Source of the DNA: Ciborinia camelliae
Lineage: Eukaryota > Ascomycota > Leotiomycetes > Helotiales > Sclerotiniaceae
Direction: 5' to 3'
NCBI GenBank assembly: GCA_025890175.1
Contig: JANPYM010000019.1
Coordinates: 411,900-475,899, forward strand
DNA length: 64,000 nucleotides
The position numbers and the translations under genes are program-made. Shown here one piece after another: positions 47,088 through 58,578 of this stretch. Within the stretch, counting starts at the first letter, position 1, and the number at the start of each line of letters is the position of its first letter. Below the pieces are notes generated by a model. It saw only the letters and a list, made by a program, of their open reading frames with translations, was not told where the DNA came from and did not search any database.

Positions 47088-48067
47088 CTACTTTCCACCT
47101 TTACCAAAATACAAGGCATATTGAACTGTTGGACGGTTTGCGATTCGAGATGAGCGACGAGTAGGTCGACGAGTAGGTCGTGTTCGGGTGATACGAGAAA
47201 GGGTATTGTTTAATCGGCCTGTATATTTGTTCGCCTTAACTACGTTTCTTGTTTGACAAATCTTTGATCTCGTATTTAACCCATCTTGGTTCTTCGGCGG
47301 TACTTCTTCATCCGATGGACAAATAGTCCTTAGATGGTCGCGGTCCTCTGTATGACTCATAGTGAAACTTGAATGTGTCGTAGGCCCCGGGATTGAGTCA
47401 AATAAGAAAGGTGAAGGAGAACGACACGCCGTAGTTACTGATGCATTGTCTCTCAATATTTCGTCCCCTGCCAGATCGTGGACGTATTGCCCTTGATGTG
47501 CCTCGTTTTCTGGCTCTCGAGATTCTGGTGTAATATCCGAGTACTCGTTGAAATATGGATACCCCTCTGTCCACATCTTCTCCCAGTACTCTTGCTCATG
47601 GATTCCGTCCTTTCCAAGTATCTCTTTTCGGTAAAATGGTAGTATGACGTCATCAAATGTTCTGATTAGGAATAGGTCGGCAATATCATCATCCTTCAAT
47701 TGTTGGTAACAAAACCATCGTACAACGCCCAGAAAACTCTTCAGTGCACATAGGGTTACATTCTGAACGGGAAACCGGCTTAGACTCAGAACATATGCTA
47801 CAGCGTCTTTCATAACATTACAAGCGAGAAGAATATCGAAATTTGTATCATGCCAGGTCCTGACGATGTACCCATGATGTAAAGTGTAAAAGTGCTTCGT
47901 AAGTGCGGCGAGCATGCTTATCGTAGCTGTACAGTAATAGATCAATTAGTTTTCGATCCTGACAAAATGGTTGAATCGAAACGGAACTTTGCAAGTCGAG
48001 TATCAAAAAAGTTTGCTCTTTGATGAAACATACCTTCTATGACCATTATCGAGTCTTCATGTAACAT
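47088..48067 (-). CDS. Unknown protein, two exons, basic C-terminus
   Basis: Exon 1 is 48067-48034 (MLHEDSIMVIE), then a 105-base intron (GTATGT ... TGTACAG), then exon 2 at 47926-47088; 290 aa. The N-terminal ~130 residues are helical and Cys/Phe-rich (TLCALKSFLGVVRWFCYQQL). The middle is acidic and disordered. The C-terminal 60 residues are Arg/Thr-rich (RTRPTRRPTRRSSRIANRPT), suggesting nucleic-acid or chromatin contact. No family is recognised. The start is ~120 bases from the 3' LTR of the copia composite. Confidence 0.55.
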
Positions 48068-48186
48068 ACTGCTAATAGTGTAAACGACATAGACTAGGAT
48101 TGGTGAGAATTGTATTGAAAAATATCTATATATTTATTTCAATTATTATTTAAAACTTTAATTAAAAATATTATAATATTGATATA

Positions 48187-48264
48187 TATCACCTACTAAA
48201 AGTTTACAAAAAGAAATGATTGTATTAAAAATGATCTCTAAATTTAATTAAATCAAAAAAAAAG
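48187..48264 (-). repeat. Copia-1 3' LTR, distal piece
   Basis: Matches 62590-62665 of the 5' LTR (ACTAAAAGTTTACAAAAAGA ... GATTGTATTAAAAATGATCT). It ends in the AAAAG duplication against the nested element. ATATA at 48182-48186 is the outer target duplication. Confidence 0.8.
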
Positions 48265-48442
48265 TGTTGAGAGTAGCTAGGGCCGTATAAGCCGTACGGA
48301 CCGCGAAGCGGGCCGTAGGCCTAATACAGTCTAGCGCCCTATTTTAAGCTTAAATAGTATACAAAGTTCAATCTTAGTTTTATAGTAATTTCAAACAATA
48401 TTATATAATTTGTATTTTTATATAATCTATCTAATTTTAATA
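48265..48442. repeat. Family B LTR, left copy
   Basis: The outer ~100 bases are unmutated (GGCCGTATAAGCCGTACGGA, then the GCGAAGC mini-hairpin at 48302-48310). The inner ~50 bases are turned to A/T (CTATCTAATTTTAATA for CTACCTAACTTCAACA). Confidence 0.9.
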
Positions 48443-51400
48443 GATTATAAGTCTGGATGTGTTAAGCTAACGGGTAAATTTCTAATTATTTTGATTTATT
48501 TATTTTATTTTATATTTTTTATAAAACAAATTAAAAATCTAAAATATTAAGTAAAAGAATATCAAATATAATAAAAGAAAATTGATATTTAAAATATTGT
48601 AAAAAATTAATGTTTATAAAAAAGAAATAATAAGTTAAAAGAATTAATTTTAATAATTGAATTTTTTTTAAATTTATTTATAAATTTTATAATAATGATA
48701 TTATATTTAAAAAGATTATAAAAAATTGTAAAATCTTTTGTTAATAAAATTAAAAATAATATTAAAAAAAAATAGGATAAAAAACCTAATTTATTTTTAA
48801 ATCAATTTTAGAAAAAAAATATTTTTTATAATATTATATTAAAATTAAAAGATTTAATATTTTAATCATTTTTTTTTATACAAAAAGATTTATTATTGGT
48901 ATAATAGAATTTATTAGCATTTAATATAATTTCAAATTCTAATTTAAAAATTGTTATAATTTTTAATAATCTAATATTTTTATATAGATTTTATTTTAAA
49001 AAAATAAAAAACTACAATATATAGTTCAAAAATATTATAAATATTGTTAAAATAAATAATATATTTGATTACCTTCGAATTTCAAAACCTATTAATCTTT
49101 ATAACAAAACAAATAATTGTGAAAATATTGTTGTTGGGATAACTAATAAGATTCGGCTTTGGGATAATTGAATTATTAAGAATTTTAGAATATAATATTG
49201 TACAGTACCCCTCCACTTATATTAGTTGAACCTTAAATTTACACCCAAATCAATCAAAATACATACATTTCACTTTAATTTTTTAATACGATTAAAAGTT
49301 TAATCATTAATTCCTATTAATATATTAAAGATTTTTACAAAAAGATTATATAATTAAATTTTGAAAAGCTAAAAAATTATATTCGTGAAATATTTAATCC
49401 TTAAAGTTGAAATTAAATTTTTTATTGATTTTCCCCGCAAAAATTGATTCAAAAACTATTAAGTAACTTTGTATCTTAATTATATAAATTAGAAAATTTC
49501 TAAAAATAAATTATATGTTTTTTAATCGAATTTTCTTTCGAAATAATCTATATTATAAATAATAAAAATAATTCTATTGATATTAGAAATTATATAAATT
49601 ATTAAAGTGGTTGACTTTTGGTGCAAAACCCCTGTCGAACAAATAGAAGTGGTCTAGTACTGTATTAGAAATTTTATTAACAATATTAAACTATTATTTA
49701 TTAAAAAATATATAAAAATTAAAAATATATTAAAGAAATTTAAAAATTAATATAAAAAAACTAATTATTATTTATATACAAATAAATGAAATTGCTTTTT
49801 TAAAATAAATTTTGATAATTTTAATTCGATTAATAAATTTATTATAAAGTATAAATTTTATATAATAAAATTAGTAGATCTAAATATTAAATTTTTAGAT
49901 CTAAATTATTATATTTAATTTATAATCAAAACTTTTAAATATCTTTTTATTTGGATTAATAAAAATTTATATTAAATTTGTTATAACAATAAGAATAAAT
50001 TTTCAAATCTTAAAAAACTTTTAGCTAATTTTATTAATAAAATACAAAAAAATAATAATTTTGATAATAACAAAATAATCTTATTCGAAAACAAAATTTG
50101 AAAAACAAATTAAAATTAAAATAACAAATTTAAATTTAAAAAAAAGAAAAAATCGAAATTTTTAGAATTATTAGAATTATTATAATTTAATATTAATAAT
50201 AATAAATATAGTTATTATAATATATTTTTTATATTTAAATTTTATATAAATATTTATTTTAACAATTCGAAAAATGTTATAGCAAAAAAGGTTTAAAAAA
50301 AGAAATACAAAAAAAAATAAATGCAATATAATAAATATAAAAAATCCAAAAATAAGTTTAAAGAAAATGATAGCTTTGATTTTGATTTTAACTTTAGTTT
50401 TGATTTTGATTCTAATTTTAATATTAAAATAAATTTCAAAATAGAAATAAATTCTTTCTTTTTATTATTATCTAGTTTTTTTCTAAATTTTTGTATTTTA
50501 GTTTTATATATAATATTATTAAGCTTTTTAATTTTTTTAATTAATAATAATTCTAATATAATTATATAAATCTTTTTTAATAATTAGAATATTTAAAATG
50601 ATTATATATAAAAAATGTAGTTTTTTGATATAAATGTTTTATTTTATTATTTATAAAATAAAAACGATTTTAAGATTTATTGAAAACTTTTGGATAAAAA
50701 AGCAAATTCTTTGATATTAATATTAATAAATAATTTTATTATTTTTAAAAAAATTAAAATAATTGTTTTTAAATATATTATATTAAATTATTTAATTAAT
50801 TCTATTTTTTTGTTAAACAATTTTTATTTTATTAATTTATTTATTAAATTATTTTTGGAATATAAAATATAAATCAAAAAAGAATATATTAAATTTAATA
50901 AAAATAATAATAATTTAAATATAATTTATAATAAAAATCGAAATTATTTTTTTTAGATTAATTGATATTTTTATATTTTAATATTAAGAATATTAATTAT
51001 TTAAAAGATTTTGTTAATTATTTTGTTTTATATTATAAATATTTAATTAATAAAAATATAATATAAATGTTTTAAATATTTTTTTTTAAAAAATATTAAA
51101 AATATTTAAAAAATTATTAAAGATTTGTTTTTAAAAAATTTAAATAATTATTTAAAAAATAAAATTTATAAGTTTTATAAATTTAGGAAATTTTGTTATA
51201 TATAATAAAAAAATATTAATTTTTATATTATAAAGTTTTTTAAAAAAAGTAAATATTGATATTATTAAAATTTATTTTATTGATATTAATAATTATAAGT
51301 ATATAATTTTGTTTATTAATAATAATATTTATAAATAGATTATATTTATTTATAAAAAAAAAACAAGATTAAAAAAGCTATTTATATTATAAATTAATAA

Positions 51401-54093
51401 ATATTTATATAATATAATATAACGATTTTGATATAAAAATTTAATAAAAATAATAAATATAGATAATATAAATTTAATTAAATAATTAAAAACTTTAAAT
51501 TTTATTTTAAATTTATAATTTTTTATGTTTTGGATTAGAATAAAATATTTAAATATTTTATTTGTATAATTTTTAATAAAGTATAATTTATTTTTATTAA
51601 AATAATAATTTTATATATTTTTTAGTTAAAGGTTTTTTAGAATATAATTTATATTATAAATTGGATTATAATTCGATCTTTATTTAACAAAATTATTTTG
51701 TATAAAGTTTATATAAATTATATTTGTTTTAATATAAATAATTAATTAAATGTTTTTTATTTATAAATATTTAGTAATATTATTTATATTTATATTTTAA
51801 GGAAATATTGTATTGTAAACGAAAAATTTATTTTTTAAATTGAAAAAAATATTTTTATTAATTTTAAAAAAAATTATATTTATTGAATATTTGTTTTTAT
51901 TTATATAATTAATAAAATTATTTGTTTTTTTAATATTCGTTTTAATAAATTGGATTTTTTAATTAATTTAATTAACAATAATAATAATTTAAACGAATAT
52001 TAAAACAAAAAAGAATTAAATAATAATTTAATATTTTTGGATGATTTTATTTATATTTAATTGGATAAATTAATTATTGATATTAAAAATTATTTAAATA
52101 TTATAAATAATTATATATTATTTGATTATAAAAATTAATTTGATTAAGCTGATGTTAGCAAAATATTAGAGTTTAATTAAAAGCATAACTAAGGATATTT
52201 CAAGGATTTAAAGAATAAAAAAATTATTAATAAAAAAATAAATAATATAATAATATAAATATTATAATAATATTGTATTATTATTTATATAATTTATATA
52301 ATAATAATAATTAATATTAAGGATAATCCCAAAATATTTAATAAAGCTATAAAATTATTTAATAAAATTAAATAAATAAAATCGATTAAAATTAAATATA
52401 AATCGATTTTTAATAATAAAATTTTCAAATTTGTTTAAAAATCAAAAATCTAAAAATAAATTTTTTTTTGTAATAAAATAGTTTATAAATAAAAATAAAA
52501 CAAAAAAAATAATATTAAAAAATATAAAATTTGTTAAATAATATAAAATTTCAAATAATGTTATAGATTAGATTTTAATTAAATTTTTGCAAAAATTTGT
52601 AAAAATATTTTTTAAAAAATGATTTTAATAATTATTATTTATTTCGAATTAAAAATATATTAAATAAATATAATTATAATATTTTTGAATATAATTATAC
52701 CAAATGATTTATTAGTTTATATTAAATTGTTATTATATTAAAAACAAAATAAAATATAATTTGGATAATTAAAATTTTTTTTTGAAAATAAAGTTTAAGT
52801 ATATTAGTTGTTTAAAATTTTATATAATTTGAAATAAATATTAAAATAATAATAAAAGATTTTATATTTTATATTTATTTAATTTAATTTTATATTAATA
52901 AAAATAAATAATTATATTTATTTTAATTATAATAAAAAAATAATAATAATAATATATATTAATAATTTTTTTATAATTGAAAAAATAAATATATATAATA
53001 TATTAAAGAAAAATCTAATAAAGAAATTTTGAATAAAAAATTTAGAAATAGTTTTATATTTTTTAAAAATTTGAATTTATTATAATTTATAAAATAAAAT
53101 AATTATTTTTTATTAAAATCTTTATATTAAAAAGATTTTTACAAAATTTGGTTTTAAATATTTATAAATAAATATAATATTTATAATATTAAATTTTGCT
53201 AAAAATTTAATTTTAAACAAAAAAATAATTAATAAATAATTTATAATATTTTATTAATTTAAAATTGGATCTTTGAAATTTCTATATATTAAAACAAATA
53301 TTATATATAGTGTAAATATTTTTTATTAATTTTTTATTAATTCTTTAAAAATATATATAAAATATTATAATCAAATTTTTTGATATTTAACCAATATAAT
53401 AAATTATATAATTGTTTATAATAATAATAATAATAATAATTTTGTTATAAAGGAATATACAAATTTTAATTATATAAAAAAATTTTTAATAAAAAAAAAT
53501 ATATCAAATTATATTTTCTTTATATACAAAAAAATGGTTTTGGTATAATCAAAAAGATAATTAATTGTAATTTTAAATTTAATAAAATTGAAATATTATA
53601 AATTTTGTAAAACAATAATAAAAATATTATAAATTCAATAGTTTTTAGAAAAGTTGATAAAAATTGAATATAAATATTTTGGTTTAATAAAAATTAAAAT
53701 TATTAAAAATAATTAAAAAAATCTTGTTTTTATTAAAAATCCAAAAATTTATTAATATATAAAATATATAATAATGAAATATTATTATATTTATAAACAA
53801 ATTGTATAAAACTATATTAATTTATAATTTGTATTAATAAATTTATAAATAATAAATAAATTTATAAAATTATTTTTATTAATAAAATATATTAGATTTG
53901 TTAAAATATTGTAAATAAAAAGATTTTTAAAAAAAAAGAAAATTTATTTTTTAAAAGTATAGAATATATATACCGATAATAATAAGGTATATTAATTAAA
54001 AATAAAAAATATTAGTTTAAAAAAAACTAATAATTAATAAAAAACTTTTTAAAAAAGTTTTAAAATGTTTTATATGTTATTGATTAAGGGATA

Positions 54094-54271
54094 TATTAAA
54101 AATAGTTAGGGTTGTATAAGTTATACGGATCATGAAGCGGGTTATAGGTTTAATACAATTTAGCGTTTTATTTTAAATTTAAATAATATATAAGGTTTAA
54201 TCTTAATTCTATAATAATTTCAAATAATATTACATAACTTGTACCTTCATATGATCTACCTAACTTCAACA
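54094..54271. repeat. Family B LTR, right copy
   Basis: The inner part is converted by C-to-T and G-to-A changes (GGTTGTATAAGTTATACGGA for GGCCGTATAAGCCGTACGGA), while the outer 30 bases are intact (GATCTACCTAACTTCAACA). Confidence 0.9.
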
Positions 54272-54393
54272 AAAAGATCTTTATATAAACAATTGTTAAA
54301 TTAATCGTAACACAAATTATCGTCGGAAACCTTTTATATTGAATAATTGTATAATGTATAGTCCACAACGATTGTAATAGTATTTTTGTCACA
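54272..54393 (-). repeat. Copia-1 3' LTR, proximal piece
   Basis: Matches 62661-62818 of the 5' LTR apart from the missing 35-base hairpin. It begins TGTGACAAAAATACTATTAC on the minus strand and ends with the second AAAAG against the nested element. Confidence 0.85.
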
Positions 54394-54405
54394 CATCTTT
54401 CACCT
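54394..54405 (-). other. Candidate polypurine tract of Copia-1
   Basis: Minus strand CAGGTGAAAGATG sits directly before the 3' LTR start TGTGACA. It is purine-rich with two T residues, so only a moderate match to a plus-strand primer. Confidence 0.45.
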
Positions 54406-55065
54406 GATGCGATATATTAAAGAGCTTCAAATGTATTTTGACAAAAGAAAATATCCCGTCTCAGCGATTTAACTAATCGGTTTTGAGATGCAAGTTCCTC
54501 AAATCAAGAAAAATCAAACAGCAACTAGCTTCCTTCTATTTAATCCAATCAATTATTGAATCATCATTTCATCGTCTTCTACAATCTCGATCTTAAAATT
54601 TGTTTACCTTACATTTATCATTCAAACTGTATACTTCCGGCGAGGCGATCAATCACCTCGGGCGTTAACTCACCGCTGCTGTCCCGTATTATTATCAATA
54701 CATAGATTGCTGCGTATCAACCAATAGCGATACATTAAAGTTAAGGTTGTTATTAACTGTGCCATCGGTAATAACATATTCCGATGCTTTTATTCGTTTT
54801 TCGAGCCTTGTTTTGTAAATAAACATTCGATATTGGCCCAACCTTTTTTGTATTGCATGATTTCTTTTCGAAGATCGTTAATGGGATCGAGATTGTTGCC
54901 TATATGGAGTGATAATTGTGGTGAGCCTAGTGAATATATAGCTCCCTATTCCCCATTGTACAGATCTTTTTTCTGATTCAACGATTTTCAGCTTTCCCAC
55001 AACTTTCCGGTTTTTTAATTCATTCTCGACAAACTTCTCTTCCACTTTCGTGTACTTTATTAATT

Positions 55066-56270
55066 ATGTCTGCTTCTTCCAATACAGAAGTGAGTGAATG
55101 ATTGTCGGTTTGCCGATTTGCAAAGCAAATGACTGACTTCTGGTGTTGAAACAGATCCCTGGTGCATCTACCCCCGACTCTGGTAGTCGTTATTCTCTTC
55201 GCCCTCGCGCTGAAGCTTCTTTTCGTTCGGCTTCGCCGCCCTCCTCTGTTTCTTCTTCGCGTCGCTCGAAAGCCTGGGTTCCTGCTGGCAGTCCCCGTAC
55301 CCCAGCCCGCACACAAATGAGGTTGGAAAATAATGAGTCTGAGGATCCTTTCGCCGAGGATGTCAGGGTGCAAAGCAGCGCTCCGCTGGCGGAGGATGAG
55401 AAGGAGGATGACGATGATGATGAGGCCCGTCCTCAGATTCGTCGAGTCCGTGGTCGTTTGGGTTCTGGCGATGACGATTCTGATTTTAACCCTGAAACCT
55501 CTTCAAAGGAGCGTTTGGGGTATGACGTTAGTCATACTCTGAATAGAAGGGTTCAGATGAGGATCGGGGGTTCTTTTGATGAGACTGGCGGTGGGGAGTT
55601 TACTCCCATATGTCTTCGTTGTCTTCGCTCTCTCTTGTTGGGTCACAGTGGTGGCCAATGTTATATCCTGGACGATGAGCCGGACAAGTGTGAGCGGTGC
55701 GTGGCGGCCAACAAGGCCTGCTACCCCATTCCTTATGACGAGCTTCGGGAGCACGCCGTTACTGCTCGACTCATGATACATGGTCGCCAAAGGAACTCCC
55801 CGGAGTGCGTTGCTCTTTTGGAGCAACTCAAAGAGCGACTCCCCAGTGTCGCCATCTGCGAACGGGATGCTCGTCGGTTGCGGGATCAAGCATTGCGTCG
55901 TGCTACGACTCTGCTTTCCTCTGGTCCTGTGTCTCCTCGTCCTTCTCTCCCCGCCCCTGTCGCCTCTCCCTCCCGGACTTATCGTCGTTCTCGCGCTCCT
56001 GCCCCCGCTTCTCCTTCGGTCGCCGCTGCCGATTCTCGTTCTTTTGGTTTTTTCTCTCGGATATACTTTGGCGTTTGGAGTTTTATTTATTGGGTTATCT
56101 GGCAGTTGTTTTGGTTGTTGGTATTTGTGGTTTCCATTGTTGTTTTCTTTTGTTTGTATGAATTGGATATTGCCCACATGGATCCGAACAATCCTATGTC
56201 GGTTTTCAAACGTCGGTCTTGGGAGGTTAAGGTTGCTTCGGGTCGGGATCGTCGGCGCTTTTGGTTTTGA
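55066..56270 (+). CDS. Cysteine-module protein with C-terminal membrane segment, antisense inside Copia-1
   Basis: Exon 1 is 55066-55089 (MSASSNTE), then a 65-base intron (GTGAGT ... GAAACAG), then exon 2 at 55155-56270; 379 aa. Residues 1-130 are Ser/Arg/Pro- and then Asp/Glu-rich. Residues ~165-215 hold C-x2-C-x12-C-x9-C-x2-C-x6-C (CLRCLRSLLLGHSGGQC ... CERCVAANKAC), a Zn-cluster-like module. A Pro/Ser/Arg linker follows, then a strongly hydrophobic ~35-residue segment (FIYWVIWQLFWLLVFVVSIV) and a basic tail (KRRSWEVKVASGRDRRRFWF), giving one predicted membrane span. It is intact and shows no RIP, unlike its neighbours. The stop is 72 bases from the pol stop, tail-to-tail. The protein's role is unknown. 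A chance retention of host DNA inside the element is the main alternative to true cargo. Confidence 0.65.
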
Positions 56271-56342
56271 TCGCATCGCAACAGAATGCTGATCTTCTTA
56301 ATTAAGCTTTCATAGTGATAATAGTTTCAAAGAGATAAGATC

Positions 56343-57848
56343 TTAGCGTAATGATTCAATGATTCCTCGTATATCCTGTAAATTCAACAATGATCTAAAG
56401 TGTTCAAACTTCTGTCGTGACAGATTCTTAGTAAGTCCATCGGCAGGCATCTGGTCGGTAGCAATATATTCCACTGTGAAAGATCCTTTTTGATATTCTT
56501 GTCGTAGCCACATATTCTGAATATCGACGTGTCGTAACTTTGTGGTGACTCTTTGATCGTTTTGTGCGACTAATCGAATTGTTTGTTGATTGTCGCAGTA
56601 AATCGAGTTCAAGTTGGTATTTAGTTCGAGTTCTTTAAATAGTCGTTGTATGGCCATGACTTCTTTCGCAGCTTTCTCCAAACTTAATAATTCCGCTTCC
56701 GTTGTAGATGTAGTTACTGTAGCTTGTCGGGTTGCTTTCCAAATAATTAACCCTCCGCACATTGATATCAGGTAGCCTTGCGATGATCGTCTTGTCTCAT
56801 TGTCGTCGGCAAATGACGCGTCCGACGCGGCAATGCACTGAAGGATATCACCATCACCCCCGGAGTATTGGATAGCTAGAAAACGAGTACTCCATAGATA
56901 TCGAAGTGTCCAGAGTGCTGCCTGATGATGCGCGAGAGAGGGATTGGTCAGGAAATGTGAAAGTTGCGATGCAGCGAATGCCACGTCTGCCCTCAGAACT
57001 ATAGCGGTATATAGGATAGAACCGACTAACTCTTGATAGGATTTGACTTGCTGGTTGGTTGCTTCGCCCGAGTGTTTCTCGAAATCCATCATCGGGAGAG
57101 GAGTCGAGGGTGGCTTGGAGTCAGCAACCCCGAATTTCGATGCGATTTTTTCAATATACGTGTCATGCACAAGCCAGACTTTCTGCTTTTTTCGATCTCT
57201 CACTACTCTGATTCCTAAAAACCATTTTAAGTCTCCGACTGACCGAACTTCGTATGTCGAATCTATGGTGTTTCTTATATGATTCGCACTCTTCTCATCG
57301 TCCTTATGATATATAATCAAGTAATCGTCCACAAAGAATAGTATTTTAACTTTCCGATCTGGAGTGTAGGAGATGCATGGTTCTTCTTTGCAGTTCTCCA
57401 TTCCGGCTCGTCGAAGTGTCGACGTGAATTCCTTGTACCATAATGCTGGGGAGTCTCTCAAACCATATAATGCTCGATCAATTTCGACTACCTTTCCAGG
57501 TTGTTTGTATCCTTCGGGAAGATAGCAGGCGACTGGATCGGAGGTCTTGCTTCGAGATGCGTTGATAAAAGCATTTGCAACGTCGAATTGTTTCACTTCA
57601 AGATCGTGTTTTGCGATTACTGCAACCATGGATCGGAATGATGCTGCAGCCAAAGTTGCTGCATACGTTGATTCAATAGTTGAGTGAGGCTGGAAATTCC
57701 CTTGCACAACTAATCTTGATTTGCATTTGACAAGGTAACCCTCTGAGTCTTCCTTGTATTTGAATACCCACTTCATGGGTATTGGGTTAGTAATTGCGTC
57801 CTTGCGATCGATAACTCTCCAACATTCTTTTCGAACAAGATTGTTATG
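56343..57848 (-). pseudogene. Copia-1 reverse transcriptase and RNase H
   Basis: The in-frame region runs from NNLVRKECWRVIDRKDA through MKWVFKYKEDSEGYLVKCKS to the stop. RVT_2 hallmarks are FDVANAFINA (first catalytic Asp), LYGLRDSPALWYKEF and ILFFVDDYLII (VDD for the usual YVDD). RNase H has AASDASFADD, STTEAELLSL and KLRHVDIQNMWLRQE. This half is intact in one frame of ~495 codons. It is cut from the integrase half by a 724-bp insertion. Confidence 0.9.
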
Positions 57849-57854
57849 TTCGAT

Positions 57855-57965
57855 AGAGAGGGTAGGAGTAGAGAGGGTAGGATCGATACAGAGGGTAGGA
57901 TCGATAGAGAGGGTAGGATCGATAGAGGGGGTAGGTTCGATAGAGGGGGTAGGTTCGGGTTCGAT
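57855..57965 (-). repeat. 18-bp minisatellite in the pol insertion
   Basis: About six units of TAGAGAGGGTAGGATCGA/TAGAGGGGGTAGGTTCGA. It stays open on the minus strand as (SIDPTL)n. The unit contains the TATCGA of the insertion junction. Confidence 0.8.
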
Positions 57966-58578
57966 GGAGGCTCGTGGGGGGGCTCTAAAATGATCTGCAG
58001 GGCTTGCAGATCATGATATATCCCGAATAGAGGGCAATTGGGTCGAATCGGGGGTAGATAATGCAGATAATCGTTCAATTGATGGTAGTACTATTGATGA
58101 TGCTCGTACGTATCCTGATGCTTGTTCCTCATTGGGTGATTTTGAGGGAACGAGTACATCAAATCGAATGAAACTTGTATTTTCTGAATGAGGGGGCATC
58201 GTGCTTCAATTTGGTACATTTTTTATTAAATTATTGATAATAATGGTTGTACAATCGCAAAATGAGGAATGCGCTTTTAGAGGGGATTGAGACCATAAAT
58301 TTTGCTGACGTTGATAAAATTGAAGCTATTCCCAATCTAATTATACGCTATACTAGATTAAGAGATAGCAACTTAAGAAACTTAAGAAACACTCTTGACA
58401 ACTTATCAATTCCATTTCTTACGTCCACTTCGTAGCAACTTCGGCAATTATAAGGGGTTTAGCCCCCTTTTTAGAGTTCGGTACCCACCCTGCTATATTA
58501 GGCAGGTTACCTACTGTATTAGGCATAGCTAGCAATAAATAGCAACGTAAGAAATTTTGCTAAAGACCTCTATTCGAT
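57855..58578. other. 724-bp insertion in pol with direct-repeat flanks and minisatellite
   Basis: FKQDAS of the pol hinge is followed by 724 foreign bases before pol resumes with EHNNLVRKECW. ATCGAA (minus strand) flanks both sides (58573-58578 and 57849-57854). Inside, 57855-57965 is an 18-base minisatellite (TAGAGAGGGTAGGATCGA and variants), and a minus-strand frame (58199-58011) encodes MPPHSENTSFIRFDVLVPSK with a TGA after it. A GGGG/CCCC hairpin (AAGGGGTTTAGCCCCCTT) lies at 58454-58471. The nature of the insert is unknown. Confidence 0.65.

Larger units (their letters stand above)
48265..54271. mobile_element. Nested LTR element, family B, RIP-degraded
   Basis: 178-bp LTRs at both ends (48265-48442 and 54094-54271), TGTTGAGAGT ... 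CTTCAACA, bounded by a perfect 5-bp duplication AAAAG. The 5.65 kb between the LTRs is almost pure A+T with no surviving frame, so the coding content is lost and orientation cannot be told. Short G+C-bearing islands survive at 49060-49260 and 49600-49650. Its solo LTR relative is at 28353-28522. Confidence 0.9.

Noticed and set aside
29281..48186. Starship-type giant element
   Set aside because: I found no tyrosine-recombinase (DUF3435) captain at either edge; the only transposase is the Helitron Rep-helicase.
48443..54093. Coding ORFs of 60-80 codons (for example 50321-50569)
   Set aside because: Low-complexity I/N/F/K translations of RIPped DNA inside the nested LTR element.
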